NCBI GenBank assembly: GCA_026390575.1
Contig: JAPLFR010000007.1
Coordinates: 186,001 to 250,000, forward strand
Direction of reading: 5' to 3'
Length of the DNA: 64,000 nt
Origin: Ignavibacteriales bacterium
Lineage (GTDB): Bacteria > Bacteroidota > Ignavibacteria > UBA10030
The notes beneath the pieces are model-generated. The model was not told the origin of the DNA. It did not search any database and was given only the letters and a program-made list of their open reading frames with translations. Below, one piece after another: positions 52,955-62,200 of the stretch (positions within the stretch are counted from its first letter, which is position 1; the number at the start of each line of letters is the position of its first letter). Made by a program: the position numbers and the translations under genes.

Positions 52955-55270
52955 TCATACTTGTTTGCGAAGCAACAACACCGTTAGCACAGCAGAGAGC
53001 AGCAAGAGAGATAGAAAGACGGCTACCTCTTCAATTCCTAACACAGGCAGCAGCACGGAACATGTCGTTAATGCGCCGATGGACGAGCCGAACACATCAA
53101 ACGCGTACATACTTCCTACATTTGACGAACGGTGAAGATATAATCGATTCGCAATCCCAAAAAGCATTCCGATCAATCCTCCGCTCACTATCGTAACGAA
53201 GAGTGTGATAGGAATGAGTTGTACAAGCAATAAGAAGTCCAATAGTTTTGGCAAGAAAAGTACAACACTCATGAGTGTTATCAGCACCGCGAGCAAGAGG
53301 GCCTTCTGGTTATATTGCCTGCTCGCCCGCGAAGCAATCTGTGTACCTAATGCCAAACCAAGCATGTTTGCAGCGATCATAGCACCAACCATCTCATAGA
53401 TTGAGCCGAATGCTTCCTGAAAGTTTAACAAGAAAAGAAGATTCAGTGCCATACCGGTCATTCCACAGATCGTCGTGATTGCAGCAAGTGCGGTTTGTTT
53501 TTGTTTCTCCGGTTGTCTCCATCGTAAAAGAAAGAGCAGCAGCAAGAGTCCAGAACCAGCACCGCCGGCAGCATAAATCCAATAACGCGTCATGGATGTA
53601 AGGAACCGGTTGCTTCCATGCAGAAATTTATTCCAAAGTAAGAGATCATAATAATATGTCACAGGATTGTCGTCGGTGTTCATTCGTACATTCTTTGCGG
53701 ATTCCAAGGTGTTTGTAATAAAATTTATTCTGTCCGGCGGCATCAATTCAGCAAACATATATTTGGAAAAGTATTCGGCAGAAATTCCAGCGGCGGTATA
53801 ACGGTGCGCAAGAGAATCCGGCTGCGAAATTAACGGCGTACTGCTGGTCGTTCCCATGAGCACTGCATGTGTTCCAGGAACAATCAATGAGTTCGTGAAC
53901 ACATGGTTAAATGTTTGGTAAAGAGAAGCGTTCAAGTTTTTTAATTCATCCGCAAGATATTCAGTTGATGATGGAAATGAAAAAGCGAAAATACCGTTCC
54001 CATTGAGTGATTGATAACAGAGCTGAAAGAATTCCACTGTATAGAATCGATTTAAGCTTGCCGTCGATGGTTCACCAACATTCATTAAAATAACATCGAA
54101 GGAATGCTGTTTGCGGCGCAGCAGTTCTCGTCCATCCACATTCATGAAGTGCACTCGCGAATCGTGCAGTGCTTGTTGATCTTGAATATTCATGACCGGT
54201 TCGACGAACGGAAGAAGAGCGGGATCGATCTCAACATATTGCACCTCATGAACCGAATAGCGTAAGACTTCCTTCAACACTCCATTGAATCCTCCGCCCA
54301 GAACAAGCACACGCTTTGCATCGGAATGATGAATCATGACTGGATGGGTAAAGAGTTCGGCATCGTACGCATTAGGAATGTTATATGCGGGTCTACCGTC
54401 GGCAAAGACGGTAGACTGGTTATCCAGGTACAATAGAGAGAGATTTTGATATTTCGTGTCAATAGAACGGACAAATGTTAGCTTACTGTTTATGAACGAC
54501 CACTGATATGAATTAATTGTATTTTCCAGCGAACGAATAGGCCGGGCTACAACAACGAATACGATGATGATGACGGCTAAGGAAAGCATTATGAACCATT
54601 TTTTTGGAGAGACCATAATCCAAAACACTTCGCCCCAGGCAATGACAACAATAAGAAAGACAATTTGCAGCGTCGAAAACAGTACCGCAAAAACGAAAGA
54701 AAACAATAATCCGCCAACAACACTTCCGAATGATTCAAGCACATACGCTTTGTTCACACCAAGCCAGAGTTCATCGTTTTCTGAAGTCAATGACTTTGCG
54801 CCAAGCGTGAAAAGCATTCCCCATAAAAAACATCCGATACTAAGAACAACAAATGAAAATCCAAACAGATCAAGCATTGAAAGAAATTCACCGGTAGTTG
54901 TGGGGAGAAATACACGAACAAATTTTACCGCGAGAATTTGCACAAACGTTACGAGCGGCGTTACAGCAATACCAACGAGAAAGAGGCGGGAGACATTTCG
55001 GTTGTGATTGACTACAAAATTTCCGAATGCACTCCCGAGACCGATCCACACCAACCAGCACGCGAAGATGATTCCGATGCTTAATTCGTTGCCATAGAAG
55101 CTGACAAGGAATTCCCGGACGAGAAGAATCTGCGAGAGGATAGAACTGAAGCCTATATAAAAAAGGGATAGTTGTTTTGAGCGTGAAAAATTTGAATCTG
55201 TTTTAGAGAACAAAAGCCCGCTGAGTAATTTACTCCCGGGCTTTCGATTCATTTCGCGAAACAATGTCAT
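52955..55270 (-). CDS. Membrane-embedded spermidine-synthase-like protein
   Basis: 771 residues in three parts: about seven TM helices (1-250), a soluble Rossmann domain of spermidine-synthase type (about 255-520), and a second TM block (about 545-765). The SAM-like motif is VLVLGGGFNGVLKE and the acidic end of strand 2 is VEIDPAL. Where aminopropyltransferases have a catalytic Asp (the D-x-T-D-P region), this protein reads LMNVGEPSTA, so true spermidine synthesis is doubtful. Its stop to start gap with ilvE is 2 bp, suggesting one transcript. Confidence 0.82.
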   Translation of the reverse strand: MTLFREMNRKPGSKLLSGLLFSKTDSNFSRSKQLSLFYIGFSSILSQILLVREFLVSFYGNELSIGIIFACWLVWIGLGSAFGNFVVNHNRNVSRLFLVGIAVTPLVTFVQILAVKFVRVFLPTTTGEFLSMLDLFGFSFVVLSIGCFLWGMLFTLGAKSLTSENDELWLGVNKAYVLESFGSVVGGLLFSFVFAVLFSTLQIVFLIVVIAWGEVFWIMVSPKKWFIMLSLAVIIIVFVVVARPIRSLENTINSYQWSFINSKLTFVRSIDTKYQNLSLLYLDNQSTVFADGRPAYNIPNAYDAELFTHPVMIHHSDAKRVLVLGGGFNGVLKEVLRYSVHEVQYVEIDPALLPFVEPVMNIQDQQALHDSRVHFMNVDGRELLRRKQHSFDVILMNVGEPSTASLNRFYTVEFFQLCYQSLNGNGIFAFSFPSSTEYLADELKNLNASLYQTFNHVFTNSLIVPGTHAVLMGTTSSTPLISQPDSLAHRYTAAGISAEYFSKYMFAELMPPDRINFITNTLESAKNVRMNTDDNPVTYYYDLLLWNKFLHGSNRFLTSMTRYWIYAAGGAGSGLLLLLFLLRWRQPEKQKQTALAAITTICGMTGMALNLLFLLNFQEAFGSIYEMVGAMIAANMLGLALGTQIASRASRQYNQKALLLAVLITLMSVVLFLPKLLDFLLLVQLIPITLFVTIVSGGLIGMLFGIANRLYLHRSSNVGSMYAFDVFGSSIGALTTCSVLLPVLGIEEVAVFLSLLLLSAVLTVLLLRKQV

Positions 55271-55272
55271 TG

Positions 55273-56199
55273 CTACTTTTTATATACAGGCAAGCACCAA
55301 TTGCGGTACTTTGCCGTTCTGCCAAACACAACATCAAAAAATAGATCGCGTAATTTAAGCGTAAGTGGTCCCATCTTTCCATCAGCAATGAGACGATGAT
55401 CGATTTTTGTGATAGAAACTAATTGAACGCCGGTCCCGCCAAAAAAGAGTTCATCCGCAAGAAACAATTCCGTCCGGTCGATGGAACGTTCCTGCACCTG
55501 CATTCCCAATTCGTCTTGTATCAACTGAATGAACGTCCGGCGCACAATACCTTCTAAAATATTTTCCGTCACCGGCGGTGTTATGAAAACGCCGTTCTTC
55601 ACCATGAAAATGTTTTCTGCAGAACCTTCGGACACGTGGCCATTCTGGCTCAGCACAATCGCTTCGTCAAATCCGGAAAGCTGTGCATCGGTTTTGGAGA
55701 GTGCGGAATTAACGTACGCACCAACTATTTTACCCCGCGCAGGAATCATATTATCCTCCACACGCCACCAGGAAGAAATCGTCACGTGCGCGCCCTCTTC
55801 TTGCTCTATATATTTCCCGAAGGGAACCGCCGCAATTGCCATGCGTGGTGTTAAGTTGTGCAAACGAACGCCGATAAGCTCATCGCCATAGAATGCCAGT
55901 GGGCGAATATAAACATTCTCACGGAAATTTTGTTTTCGGATTAATTCAAGCGTTGCTTCTGTCAAACTTTCTTTTGTGTACGGAAGCTCCATACGCAGCA
56001 GTTTGCTGGAATCGAGAAACCGCTTGTAATGATCGAGCGGCCGGAACACAAACATCTGTTTCTCCTCTTCATTCCAGTAGCCGCGGATGCCGCCGAATAT
56101 TCCAGTACCGTAATTCAATCCATGCGTTAATACTCCAACTTTCGCATCTTTGTATGGAACTATCTTGCCGTCAAAATAAACTAATTCGGGTGTTGCCAT
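55273..56199 (-). CDS. ilvE: Branched-chain amino-acid aminotransferase
   Basis: Class IV PLP aminotransferase, final step of Leu, Ile and Val synthesis. 308 residues. YFDGKIVPYKDAKVGVLTHGLNYG at the N-terminus (split: YFDGKIVPYKDAKVGV, LTHGLNYG), PLP Lys in NSALSKTDA near 162, and GHVSEGSAENIFMV. FFGGTGVQLVSITKID supports the BCAT subgroup. Directly upstream of the spermidine-synthase-like gene. Confidence 0.93.
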   Translation of the reverse strand: MATPELVYFDGKIVPYKDAKVGVLTHGLNYGTGIFGGIRGYWNEEEKQMFVFRPLDHYKRFLDSSKLLRMELPYTKESLTEATLELIRKQNFRENVYIRPLAFYGDELIGVRLHNLTPRMAIAAVPFGKYIEQEEGAHVTISSWWRVEDNMIPARGKIVGAYVNSALSKTDAQLSGFDEAIVLSQNGHVSEGSAENIFMVKNGVFITPPVTENILEGIVRRTFIQLIQDELGMQVQERSIDRTELFLADELFFGGTGVQLVSITKIDHRLIADGKMGPLTLKLRDLFFDVVFGRTAKYRNWCLPVYKK

Positions 56200-56323
56200 T
56201 TACAAATCCTTTCTTCAAAGTAATATGAACCGCTAAGAACGCCAAGGTAGCCAAGAGAATAACCTGTTTATTCCTTTGCAACTTTGGGATTTTGACATAC
56301 ATAAAAGATAGAAAAAAACTTGA

Positions 56324-57469
56324 TTAACGCCAGACGCCGGGGATTTTTTCTCCGCAGAACCCGCACTTCCCTTTTACTACATGATTTGCAAGAATGGTGT
56401 ATGCGCTTCGTTCGACAATGATCTTCTTGCACCTGTAACAGCAGGTGTTTTCTGCCCAATGGCCGGCAACGTTCCCTAAATAAATATATTGTATCCCAGA
56501 TTTTGATGCAACAGTGTACGCTTTTTCGAGCGTTGTGGTAGGCGTGGATGGCAGTTGACTAAGTTTGTAAAGCGGCGTGAATCGGCTGAAGTGCAGCGGC
56601 GCATCAGATAAACCGTTGGTACACAGCCACTCGCACATTCGTTTGATGGTATCGAAATTATCTGTCCATGTTGGAATAACAAGATTCGTAATCTCTAACC
56701 AAACGCCTTCTTCGCGCAGTACTTTTAACGTTCTGAGCACCGGTGCAAGTTTACCAGAGCTGAGTTTTTTATAAATTTCCTCATCGAATATTTTCAGATC
56801 GATATTTGCCGCATCAAGCACATTGCACAGTTGCCGCAAAGGTTTTTCGTTGATGTACCCATTCGACTTTAACAGGTTGCAAATCTTTTTACTGCGTGCC
56901 AGCTTTGCTGTATCGTATGCGTATTCGTAGAATGTTGTCGGTTCGGAATAGGTGTATGCGATAGATTCAGAACCGGAATTCATGCACGCTTTGATAACTT
57001 CTTCTGGCATCAAGTCAATATTGTCGGATTCTTTCGGACTCACTTGCGAGATTTGCCAGTTCTGACAATTGAGACATCGGAAGTTGCATCCTGCGGCGGC
57101 GATGGAGAAGGCGCGTGTCGCTGGCAGAAAATGGAAGAATGGTTTTTTCTCGATTGGATCGATATGGACAGCGCATGGATTACCATAAGCAATGGTATAC
57201 ATTTTCCCGTTGCTCGCAACACGACTTCTGCAAAAACCAACATCGCCGTCGTTCAGCAACAAACAGCCTTGGGGACATTTTTCGCACTGCAATCCATCGG
57301 CTGTCTTTCTATAAAAGAACGCCTCCTTACTCCACTTTCCTAAATCGATGCTCGATGGAAGCGAAAACCAATTTGTATTGTATGCACCGAGAGCAAGTCC
57401 ACCGGTACAGAAAGCGCACCGGCGGAGAAACTCGCGCTTGGTAATACTATTTTGTTTTGTTGATTCCAC
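56324..57469 (-). CDS. amrS: AmmeMemoRadiSam system radical SAM enzyme
   Basis: About 381 residues from a GTG at 57469 (an in-frame TTG at 57508 is the alternative). N-terminal TKREFLRRCAFCTGGLALGA looks like a Tat-type leader with Lys-Arg in place of Arg-Arg. CEKCPQGCLL follows, then the [4Fe-4S] motif CNFRCLNC near residue 132. The tail has CCYRCKK and CGFCGEK zinc-like pairs. Family gene neighbours, Memo and AMMECR1, occur as one fused gene at 58170 on the same strand, with an IS200-like gene between them. The reaction is not established to my knowledge. Confidence 0.87.
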   Translation of the reverse strand: MESTKQNSITKREFLRRCAFCTGGLALGAYNTNWFSLPSSIDLGKWSKEAFFYRKTADGLQCEKCPQGCLLLNDGDVGFCRSRVASNGKMYTIAYGNPCAVHIDPIEKKPFFHFLPATRAFSIAAAGCNFRCLNCQNWQISQVSPKESDNIDLMPEEVIKACMNSGSESIAYTYSEPTTFYEYAYDTAKLARSKKICNLLKSNGYINEKPLRQLCNVLDAANIDLKIFDEEIYKKLSSGKLAPVLRTLKVLREEGVWLEITNLVIPTWTDNFDTIKRMCEWLCTNGLSDAPLHFSRFTPLYKLSQLPSTPTTTLEKAYTVASKSGIQYIYLGNVAGHWAENTCCYRCKKIIVERSAYTILANHVVKGKCGFCGEKIPGVWR

Positions 57470-57534
57470 CAATACTACTCGGTTCAAAATGTGCTCTCTA
57501 CCTAACAAAGAATCATTTTCTAAAGAATACGGAA

Positions 57535-57990
57535 TTACTCGTGTTGTTTTTTCATCTCATCCTTATTGTATCCATATTTCATCAACAAATCTGCAACTTC
57601 TTCGATATATGATTTCTTCCGATGATGTTCATCTTGATTGTTAATATAGGATCTCACGGCTTCTACATGAGATGGGCTTATAGAGAAAGCTCCGAATCCA
57701 CGCTGCCAACTAAACTTCGGTTTAATGAAGTTTTCTGAGTTTATCCAATGCGACGATTCTCCCTTGAGAAGTTTTGCAACATCGTCAATGTTCTGATCGC
57801 TCCTCATGGAAATAAAAACATGTATATGTTCTTTCTGAACTCCTATTGTGTCGATGGATATTCTTTTTGTCTGTGCATACTCAAGGATATGCCGATGAAC
57901 ATTGGGACGTACTTGATTGTCAAGAAAGGGATCGCGATTTTTCGTTGACCACACAAAATGCACATAGACTTTGACATAGGAATGGAGCAT
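57535..57990 (-). CDS. IS200/IS605-type single-domain HUH transposase
   Basis: 151 residues from ATG 57990 (AGGGGGG upstream; the ORF extends to 58080 through a palindrome). HUH pair in KEHIHVFIS near residue 63 and Tyr in AVRSYINNQDEHH near 122; VHFVWSTKNR at the N-terminus is typical. No TnpB partner. It sits between amrS and the amrB-amrA fusion, apparently interrupting the locus, with a perfect 30-bp palindrome just upstream. Confidence 0.87.
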   Translation of the reverse strand: MLHSYVKVYVHFVWSTKNRDPFLDNQVRPNVHRHILEYAQTKRISIDTIGVQKEHIHVFISMRSDQNIDDVAKLLKGESSHWINSENFIKPKFSWQRGFGAFSISPSHVEAVRSYINNQDEHHRKKSYIEEVADLLMKYGYNKDEMKKQHE

Positions 57991-58038
57991 GATCCCCCCT
58001 GAAATCATTGAAATGGTTTTCTTATTGTTCATTGATGC

Positions 58039-58068
58039 CATAGCACCACGATTAATCGTGGTGCTATG
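58039..58068. repeat. Perfect 30-bp palindrome upstream of the HUH transposase
   Basis: CATAGCACCACGATT followed directly by its reverse complement AATCGTGGTGCTATG. It is unrelated to the 28-bp palindrome at 31797, so each transposase has a private repeat type. It lies 49 bp upstream of the transposase ATG at 57990, a REP-like position. Confidence 0.92.
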
Positions 58069-58169
58069 AATATTTGACATTTGCTAATAAACCGATTTAT
58101 CGGTTTTTCCCTCCACATATTTTATTTTTCTTCCATTAACTCATACAATTAATTATTCGCAATTTGCTA

Positions 58170-59669
58170 CTACTTCTCCTCTCCAAACACTAATGCTTCG
58201 TACACGAATAACTCAGCATCCTTCCAGCCATTCCAGCCGATACCTGCTTTGTCCTGAGCACAGTGACCCAGGAATTCTTCTTTTGTCCAGCCGGTTTCTG
58301 CTGCCACCTGCGGCAGGAATGTTCCGGAGCGGTAGCCTTTTCGAATATAAATACCGTGTTTGCCAAGTTCAAATTCATCGATAGAATCGATGCGCCGCAT
58401 CGGTGTGAGCACGGAAATTTCTATTTCAAGTTCAGGAATTTCGTTTAATTCAACAGGCGAAAATCGAGAATCTTGTGTTGACGATGCGATTGCCATCTCC
58501 TGCACAACTTGATAAAGCGGCTCGCTTGCATCGAAGCGTCCAATGCATCCGCGCAAATTGCCATACTTTTTCAAGGTTACAAACGCTCCGCAGTTTGTTT
58601 TTAATATTGGTGAAAGATTCTTCTCGTCCATTTCAGGTTTCGTGTTATTCTTCACATATTGCGTAACTGTGCTACGTGCAATCGTCAGCAGATCTTTCTT
58701 GTCTTTATCAGTAAGTTTAAATTCCGATCGTCCCTTCTTCTCTTTTATCGAAATAGCAATTGCATTGTAGCCAACGACACGATTCTTTTCGCCGTATTCC
58801 GCATCACCGGAGTTTTTATATTGGACATGAGTAAAGGCAACATCCGCATTTCCTTCCGTCATGTAAAGCAATGTCAACACACTCGTCCAACCGCAAAGGC
58901 AGGTTGCGAGATTGGAAATACCTTTCTGTTCGTAACTCGCCATTGAGCGAACGAGGTTTTCTGGTGAATTTGCGAGAATTGCATCGGCTGTTGCTTTATC
59001 GATCTTCTTTGCATCACTGTATGATGGATAGTGCGAGAAGTCGGTGCTGATGACAAAAAGGTTCTTCGCATTCAAGTATGGCCGCAATGCATCGGCAATA
59101 TGACGGCAGGTTTCCGGCGATTGCGTTCCAAGAACAATTGGAACGATCTTAAATTCCTTCTTCAATCGATATTGAAGAAAAGGAAGCTGTACTTCCAAAC
59201 TGTGCTCGCGGGCATGTGCATCCGTTCGATTGGAGAAAATACTGTAGTTCTTGATAAGCTGATCGGCAAGTTCGGTGTTCACTTTCACCGTGCCAAGCGG
59301 CGTTATAAAATCGCCCTGCGAGTAAATCGACGCACCTTCAAAAGCGATGTGGTGGCTCGAACCGAGGACGAAGATATTTTCGTATTTTTTCGCCGTATCA
59401 ATCTGGTTAAACGCCGATGCTGCAATTTCTCCGGAGAAAACATATCCCGCGTGGGGAGAAATAATGGCAATAACATTGTGAATATCTTTTGATGGGACAG
59501 CATTGGTAAAGAGCTGCTTCAGTGCTGCAGTGAGTTCTTCCTGCTTGGCTGGGTAGAACGATCCTGCAACAGCGGGCTGTCGGTCGAATTTATTTTCTTG
59601 CGATTGGCAATCGGCGCATAAAAACAGGAGGCAAAAAGCAAGGATTGTAATAGTCTTTGTCTTAAGCAT
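58170..59669 (-). CDS. amrB-amrA fusion: AmmeMemoRadiSam protein B (Memo) fused to protein A (AMMECR1), exported
   Basis: 499 residues. An N-terminal signal peptide (about 1-22, with LCADCQSQ) is followed by a Memo-type dioxygenase-like domain (about 30-300: VAGSFYPA, SPHAGYVFSGEIA, LGSSHH, STDFSHY, with His/Asp/Cys metal ligands). An AMMECR1 domain follows (about 310-495: GAFVTLKKYGNLRGCIG, SRFSPVELNEIPELEIEISV). The two components are separate genes in many organisms. The signal peptide, together with the Tat-like leader of the radical SAM partner, suggests the whole system works outside the cytoplasm (inference). Confidence 0.88.
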   Translation of the reverse strand: MLKTKTITILAFCLLFLCADCQSQENKFDRQPAVAGSFYPAKQEELTAALKQLFTNAVPSKDIHNVIAIISPHAGYVFSGEIAASAFNQIDTAKKYENIFVLGSSHHIAFEGASIYSQGDFITPLGTVKVNTELADQLIKNYSIFSNRTDAHAREHSLEVQLPFLQYRLKKEFKIVPIVLGTQSPETCRHIADALRPYLNAKNLFVISTDFSHYPSYSDAKKIDKATADAILANSPENLVRSMASYEQKGISNLATCLCGWTSVLTLLYMTEGNADVAFTHVQYKNSGDAEYGEKNRVVGYNAIAISIKEKKGRSEFKLTDKDKKDLLTIARSTVTQYVKNNTKPEMDEKNLSPILKTNCGAFVTLKKYGNLRGCIGRFDASEPLYQVVQEMAIASSTQDSRFSPVELNEIPELEIEISVLTPMRRIDSIDEFELGKHGIYIRKGYRSGTFLPQVAAETGWTKEEFLGHCAQDKAGIGWNGWKDAELFVYEALVFGEEK

Positions 59670-59797
59670 AAGGCGAGCCGTACATTGTTCGGTAGAAACT
59701 TAACGAGAAGAAGGAAGAGTTGCAAGTTGAGTCTGCTGATCGACAGAAGTTGCCCCGTACATAAGAAATTATGCTGTGATCTATTTCCGCCTCTCTC

Positions 59798-60664
59798 TTA
59801 GTAAGATGAAGATGTCAATTTAGCTAATTGAACGGAGAGCCATAATTCCATCTGTTTCGTTTTTTCACTGTTACCGAACCGACCGCCTTGATTTCCACCA
59901 CCCCGAGGTCTTCTACCACCAAGACTGCTTTCTTCTCCAGAATTTTCTTCGCCCATTTGTTCACCGCGTTCATGTCCGCCTCCCATGCGCATGCCGCCTT
60001 TACTTTGCTCTGCTTTGAAATCACCTGTTTCGAATTCAATTCCAATACGGCGACCCGAAATTGGCTCGATTGCAAACGGATGTTCAGAAGTTTTCGTTAA
60101 TGGGACACGCAATTCATATACTAATGTCTCTCGTGTGCGGCCGAGTTTTACACGAATACCCGGTGCTTCCAGCGGTGAGAACCGTTGAATATCTTCCTTC
60201 CGTGGACCAATAATTTCCAATTCAGGAAATGCTTGGTCAAGAAACGAGGGAAATCTTTCTTCATTGGTGTCCGGAGAAAATCCGGCATGTGCTTCGTGCT
60301 GGCTCATCGGATATTTAATGCCAAACGTCTGATTCTTTCCATCTTCCCTATCAAACCAAACCGTCAAGCCCTGTCTCATAATTTGCATTTGCGTGGACCG
60401 ATTTTGGGTTTTCAGAAAAATGTAGACGTGTTTATCATCGTTACGCACACCATAGACCATGTCGGATTCCTTGTCGTAATATAATCCGCGCTGCCACTCG
60501 GAATCACTGCCGTCAAAATTCATCTCGCCCTGCTGCCAATCACTGGTAAGTTTAAGACCGCCGCTGCATCCAGTCAGCAGCATCAACAGCATCGGCATCG
60601 TCGATAGTAATAATGATGATAAATATTGGCACATCCGTCGTTTCGATATTAGTATTTCCATCAT
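59798..60664 (-). CDS. Hypothetical lipoprotein with DOMON/CBM9-like region and Gly-rich tail
   Basis: 288 residues. Lipobox LLTGC near residue 33 predicts a lipoprotein. The body (about 40-215) has DGSDSEWQRG, YGVRNDDKHVYIFLKTQ and ELRVPLTK, resembling the CBM9-like/DOMON beta-sandwiches that bind sugars or haem. Residues about 220-270 are Gly/Arg/Glu-rich, low complexity (GGMRMGGGHERGEQ). Function unknown; ends about 130 bp upstream of the amrB-amrA gene. Confidence 0.65.
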   Translation of the reverse strand: MMEILISKRRMCQYLSSLLLSTMPMLLMLLTGCSGGLKLTSDWQQGEMNFDGSDSEWQRGLYYDKESDMVYGVRNDDKHVYIFLKTQNRSTQMQIMRQGLTVWFDREDGKNQTFGIKYPMSQHEAHAGFSPDTNEERFPSFLDQAFPELEIIGPRKEDIQRFSPLEAPGIRVKLGRTRETLVYELRVPLTKTSEHPFAIEPISGRRIGIEFETGDFKAEQSKGGMRMGGGHERGEQMGEENSGEESSLGGRRPRGGGNQGGRFGNSEKTKQMELWLSVQLAKLTSSSY

Positions 60665-61016
60665 TCTTCCATTTGTTCGGATAGTTATTATTTATCGATA
60701 AATTATATACATTTGACGAAAGAATAATACATTAGTTTCATAAATGAAATAATCCACTCAAAGACGTCAGTATGAAATATTTTTTAGAAGATCTCTTTCT
60801 CCCTCATTCATTTCTCATCAATCAAAGGGAATAGAACATACCGGATTTTGACATATTATTCTTCCTTTGTTGAAGAATTTTCATTGCGATGTAAGTAACA
60901 AAAACCAAGCAATGAGTGTCATGCGAATTGAGATATCGGAAAAAATTGTTACCTTAGACTAATAAAACGGAGATGAATGAAGCAGACTTAACAATAGTTT
61001 TCTTCAGCATACATAC
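60665..61016. other. Intergenic region between divergent genes
   Basis: 352 bp, AT-rich, with no gene. A Bacteroidota-like promoter candidate, TTG (60928-60930), 19 bp, TACCTTAG (60950-60957), faces the aldolase gene. The promoter for the lipoprotein gene must also lie here. Confidence 0.45.
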
Positions 61017-62156
61017 ATGACCATCAATGAATTACCAACGCCGGCATTACTGCTCGATTATGATATTCTCGATCAGAACCTCAAGCGCATGCAAAACCGT
61101 GCAAGTGAAATGAAAGTTGCATTGCGCCCCCACATGAAAACGCACAAATGCATTAAAATTGCCAAACAGCAATTGGCCCTCGGTGCCCAAGGAATCACTG
61201 TTTCAACATTTTACGAAGCAGAACAATTTGCCGCAAACGGATTCTCTGACATCACGTGGGCACTCCCGTTTCCTTTTTCGTATACCGAAAAAGCCATCGA
61301 ACTTTCATCCAAAATTACATTGCGCGTCGTTGTCGACAGTCTCGATGCAATCTCACACCTGGAGCATGTCTTTGCACAGCATAGCGGCAGACTGCATGTC
61401 TGGTTGAAAGTCGATTGCGGCGGCCATCGGGTTGGTGTCAATCCGTACTCGCAAACAGCAGAACAACTCGCTCAGGCGCTTGCGGATTCCCGCTCAATGT
61501 TCTTCGACGGTATACTTGCGCACGCGGGACATTCGTATCAGGCGAATTCAAAAGATGAAATCATAAAGATTGCTGAAGAAGAGCGGTCGGTGATGGTGCG
61601 TTTTGCCGAGCGTTTGCAAAAGAACGGCATCAAGGTTCCATGCATCAGCGTTGGATCAACGCCGACGATGACACTTGCAAAATCGCTGGAAGGTGTAAAC
61701 GAAATACGACCCGGCAACTATGTTTTCAATGATTATACGCAGGCACAGCTCGGGGTTTGTACGGTCGGCGAGTGTGCACTCTCCGTGCTGGCGAGTGTCA
61801 TATCGCATCAACCATCTGCGCAATTCTTTGTTACTGATGCCGGAGCGCTTGCGCTGTCAAAGGACCTTGGTGCGACCCATCTTCGAAACGACATGGGGAT
61901 GGGTGCAATTTTTGAAGATTATGACCGCAAGCGATTATTTGCACATATCGATTTACAATTACAGACTCTCTCTCAGGAACATGGAAAAATTGTCGCCGAA
62001 CAGATAGACCACATCAAAGGACGATTCAACGTCGGTGATAAAATCAGAATCCTGGAACACCATGCATGTCTCACTGCAGCAAACTTTGACTACTACTATG
62101 TCACCAGGGGTAACGAAGTCGTCGATCGATGGAAAATCTTACGTGGAAGAACCTAA
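61017..62156 (+). CDS. D-threonine aldolase / D-serine dehydratase-like PLP enzyme
   Basis: 379 residues, alanine-racemase-type TIM barrel plus beta domain. PLP Lys in RPHMKTHK near residue 43; ISVGSTPTM for phosphate; metal-binding HHACLTA near 346 in the C-terminal domain (the His-x-Cys region of D-serine dehydratase and D-threonine aldolase). It cleaves D-beta-hydroxy amino acids to glycine and an aldehyde, or deaminates D-serine; which one is not decided here. Probably co-transcribed with the SDR 44 bp downstream. Confidence 0.85.
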   Translation: MTINELPTPALLLDYDILDQNLKRMQNRASEMKVALRPHMKTHKCIKIAKQQLALGAQGITVSTFYEAEQFAANGFSDITWALPFPFSYTEKAIELSSKITLRVVVDSLDAISHLEHVFAQHSGRLHVWLKVDCGGHRVGVNPYSQTAEQLAQALADSRSMFFDGILAHAGHSYQANSKDEIIKIAEEERSVMVRFAERLQKNGIKVPCISVGSTPTMTLAKSLEGVNEIRPGNYVFNDYTQAQLGVCTVGECALSVLASVISHQPSAQFFVTDAGALALSKDLGATHLRNDMGMGAIFEDYDRKRLFAHIDLQLQTLSQEHGKIVAEQIDHIKGRFNVGDKIRILEHHACLTAANFDYYYVTRGNEVVDRWKILRGRT

Positions 62157-62200
62157 TTGCCCAATATCACCTAACATCTAAAATCTAACATTCTCCCAGC

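Noticed and set aside
60770-60840. Short ORF in the aldolase upstream region
   Set aside because: About 20 codons without a ribosome site or family resemblance.
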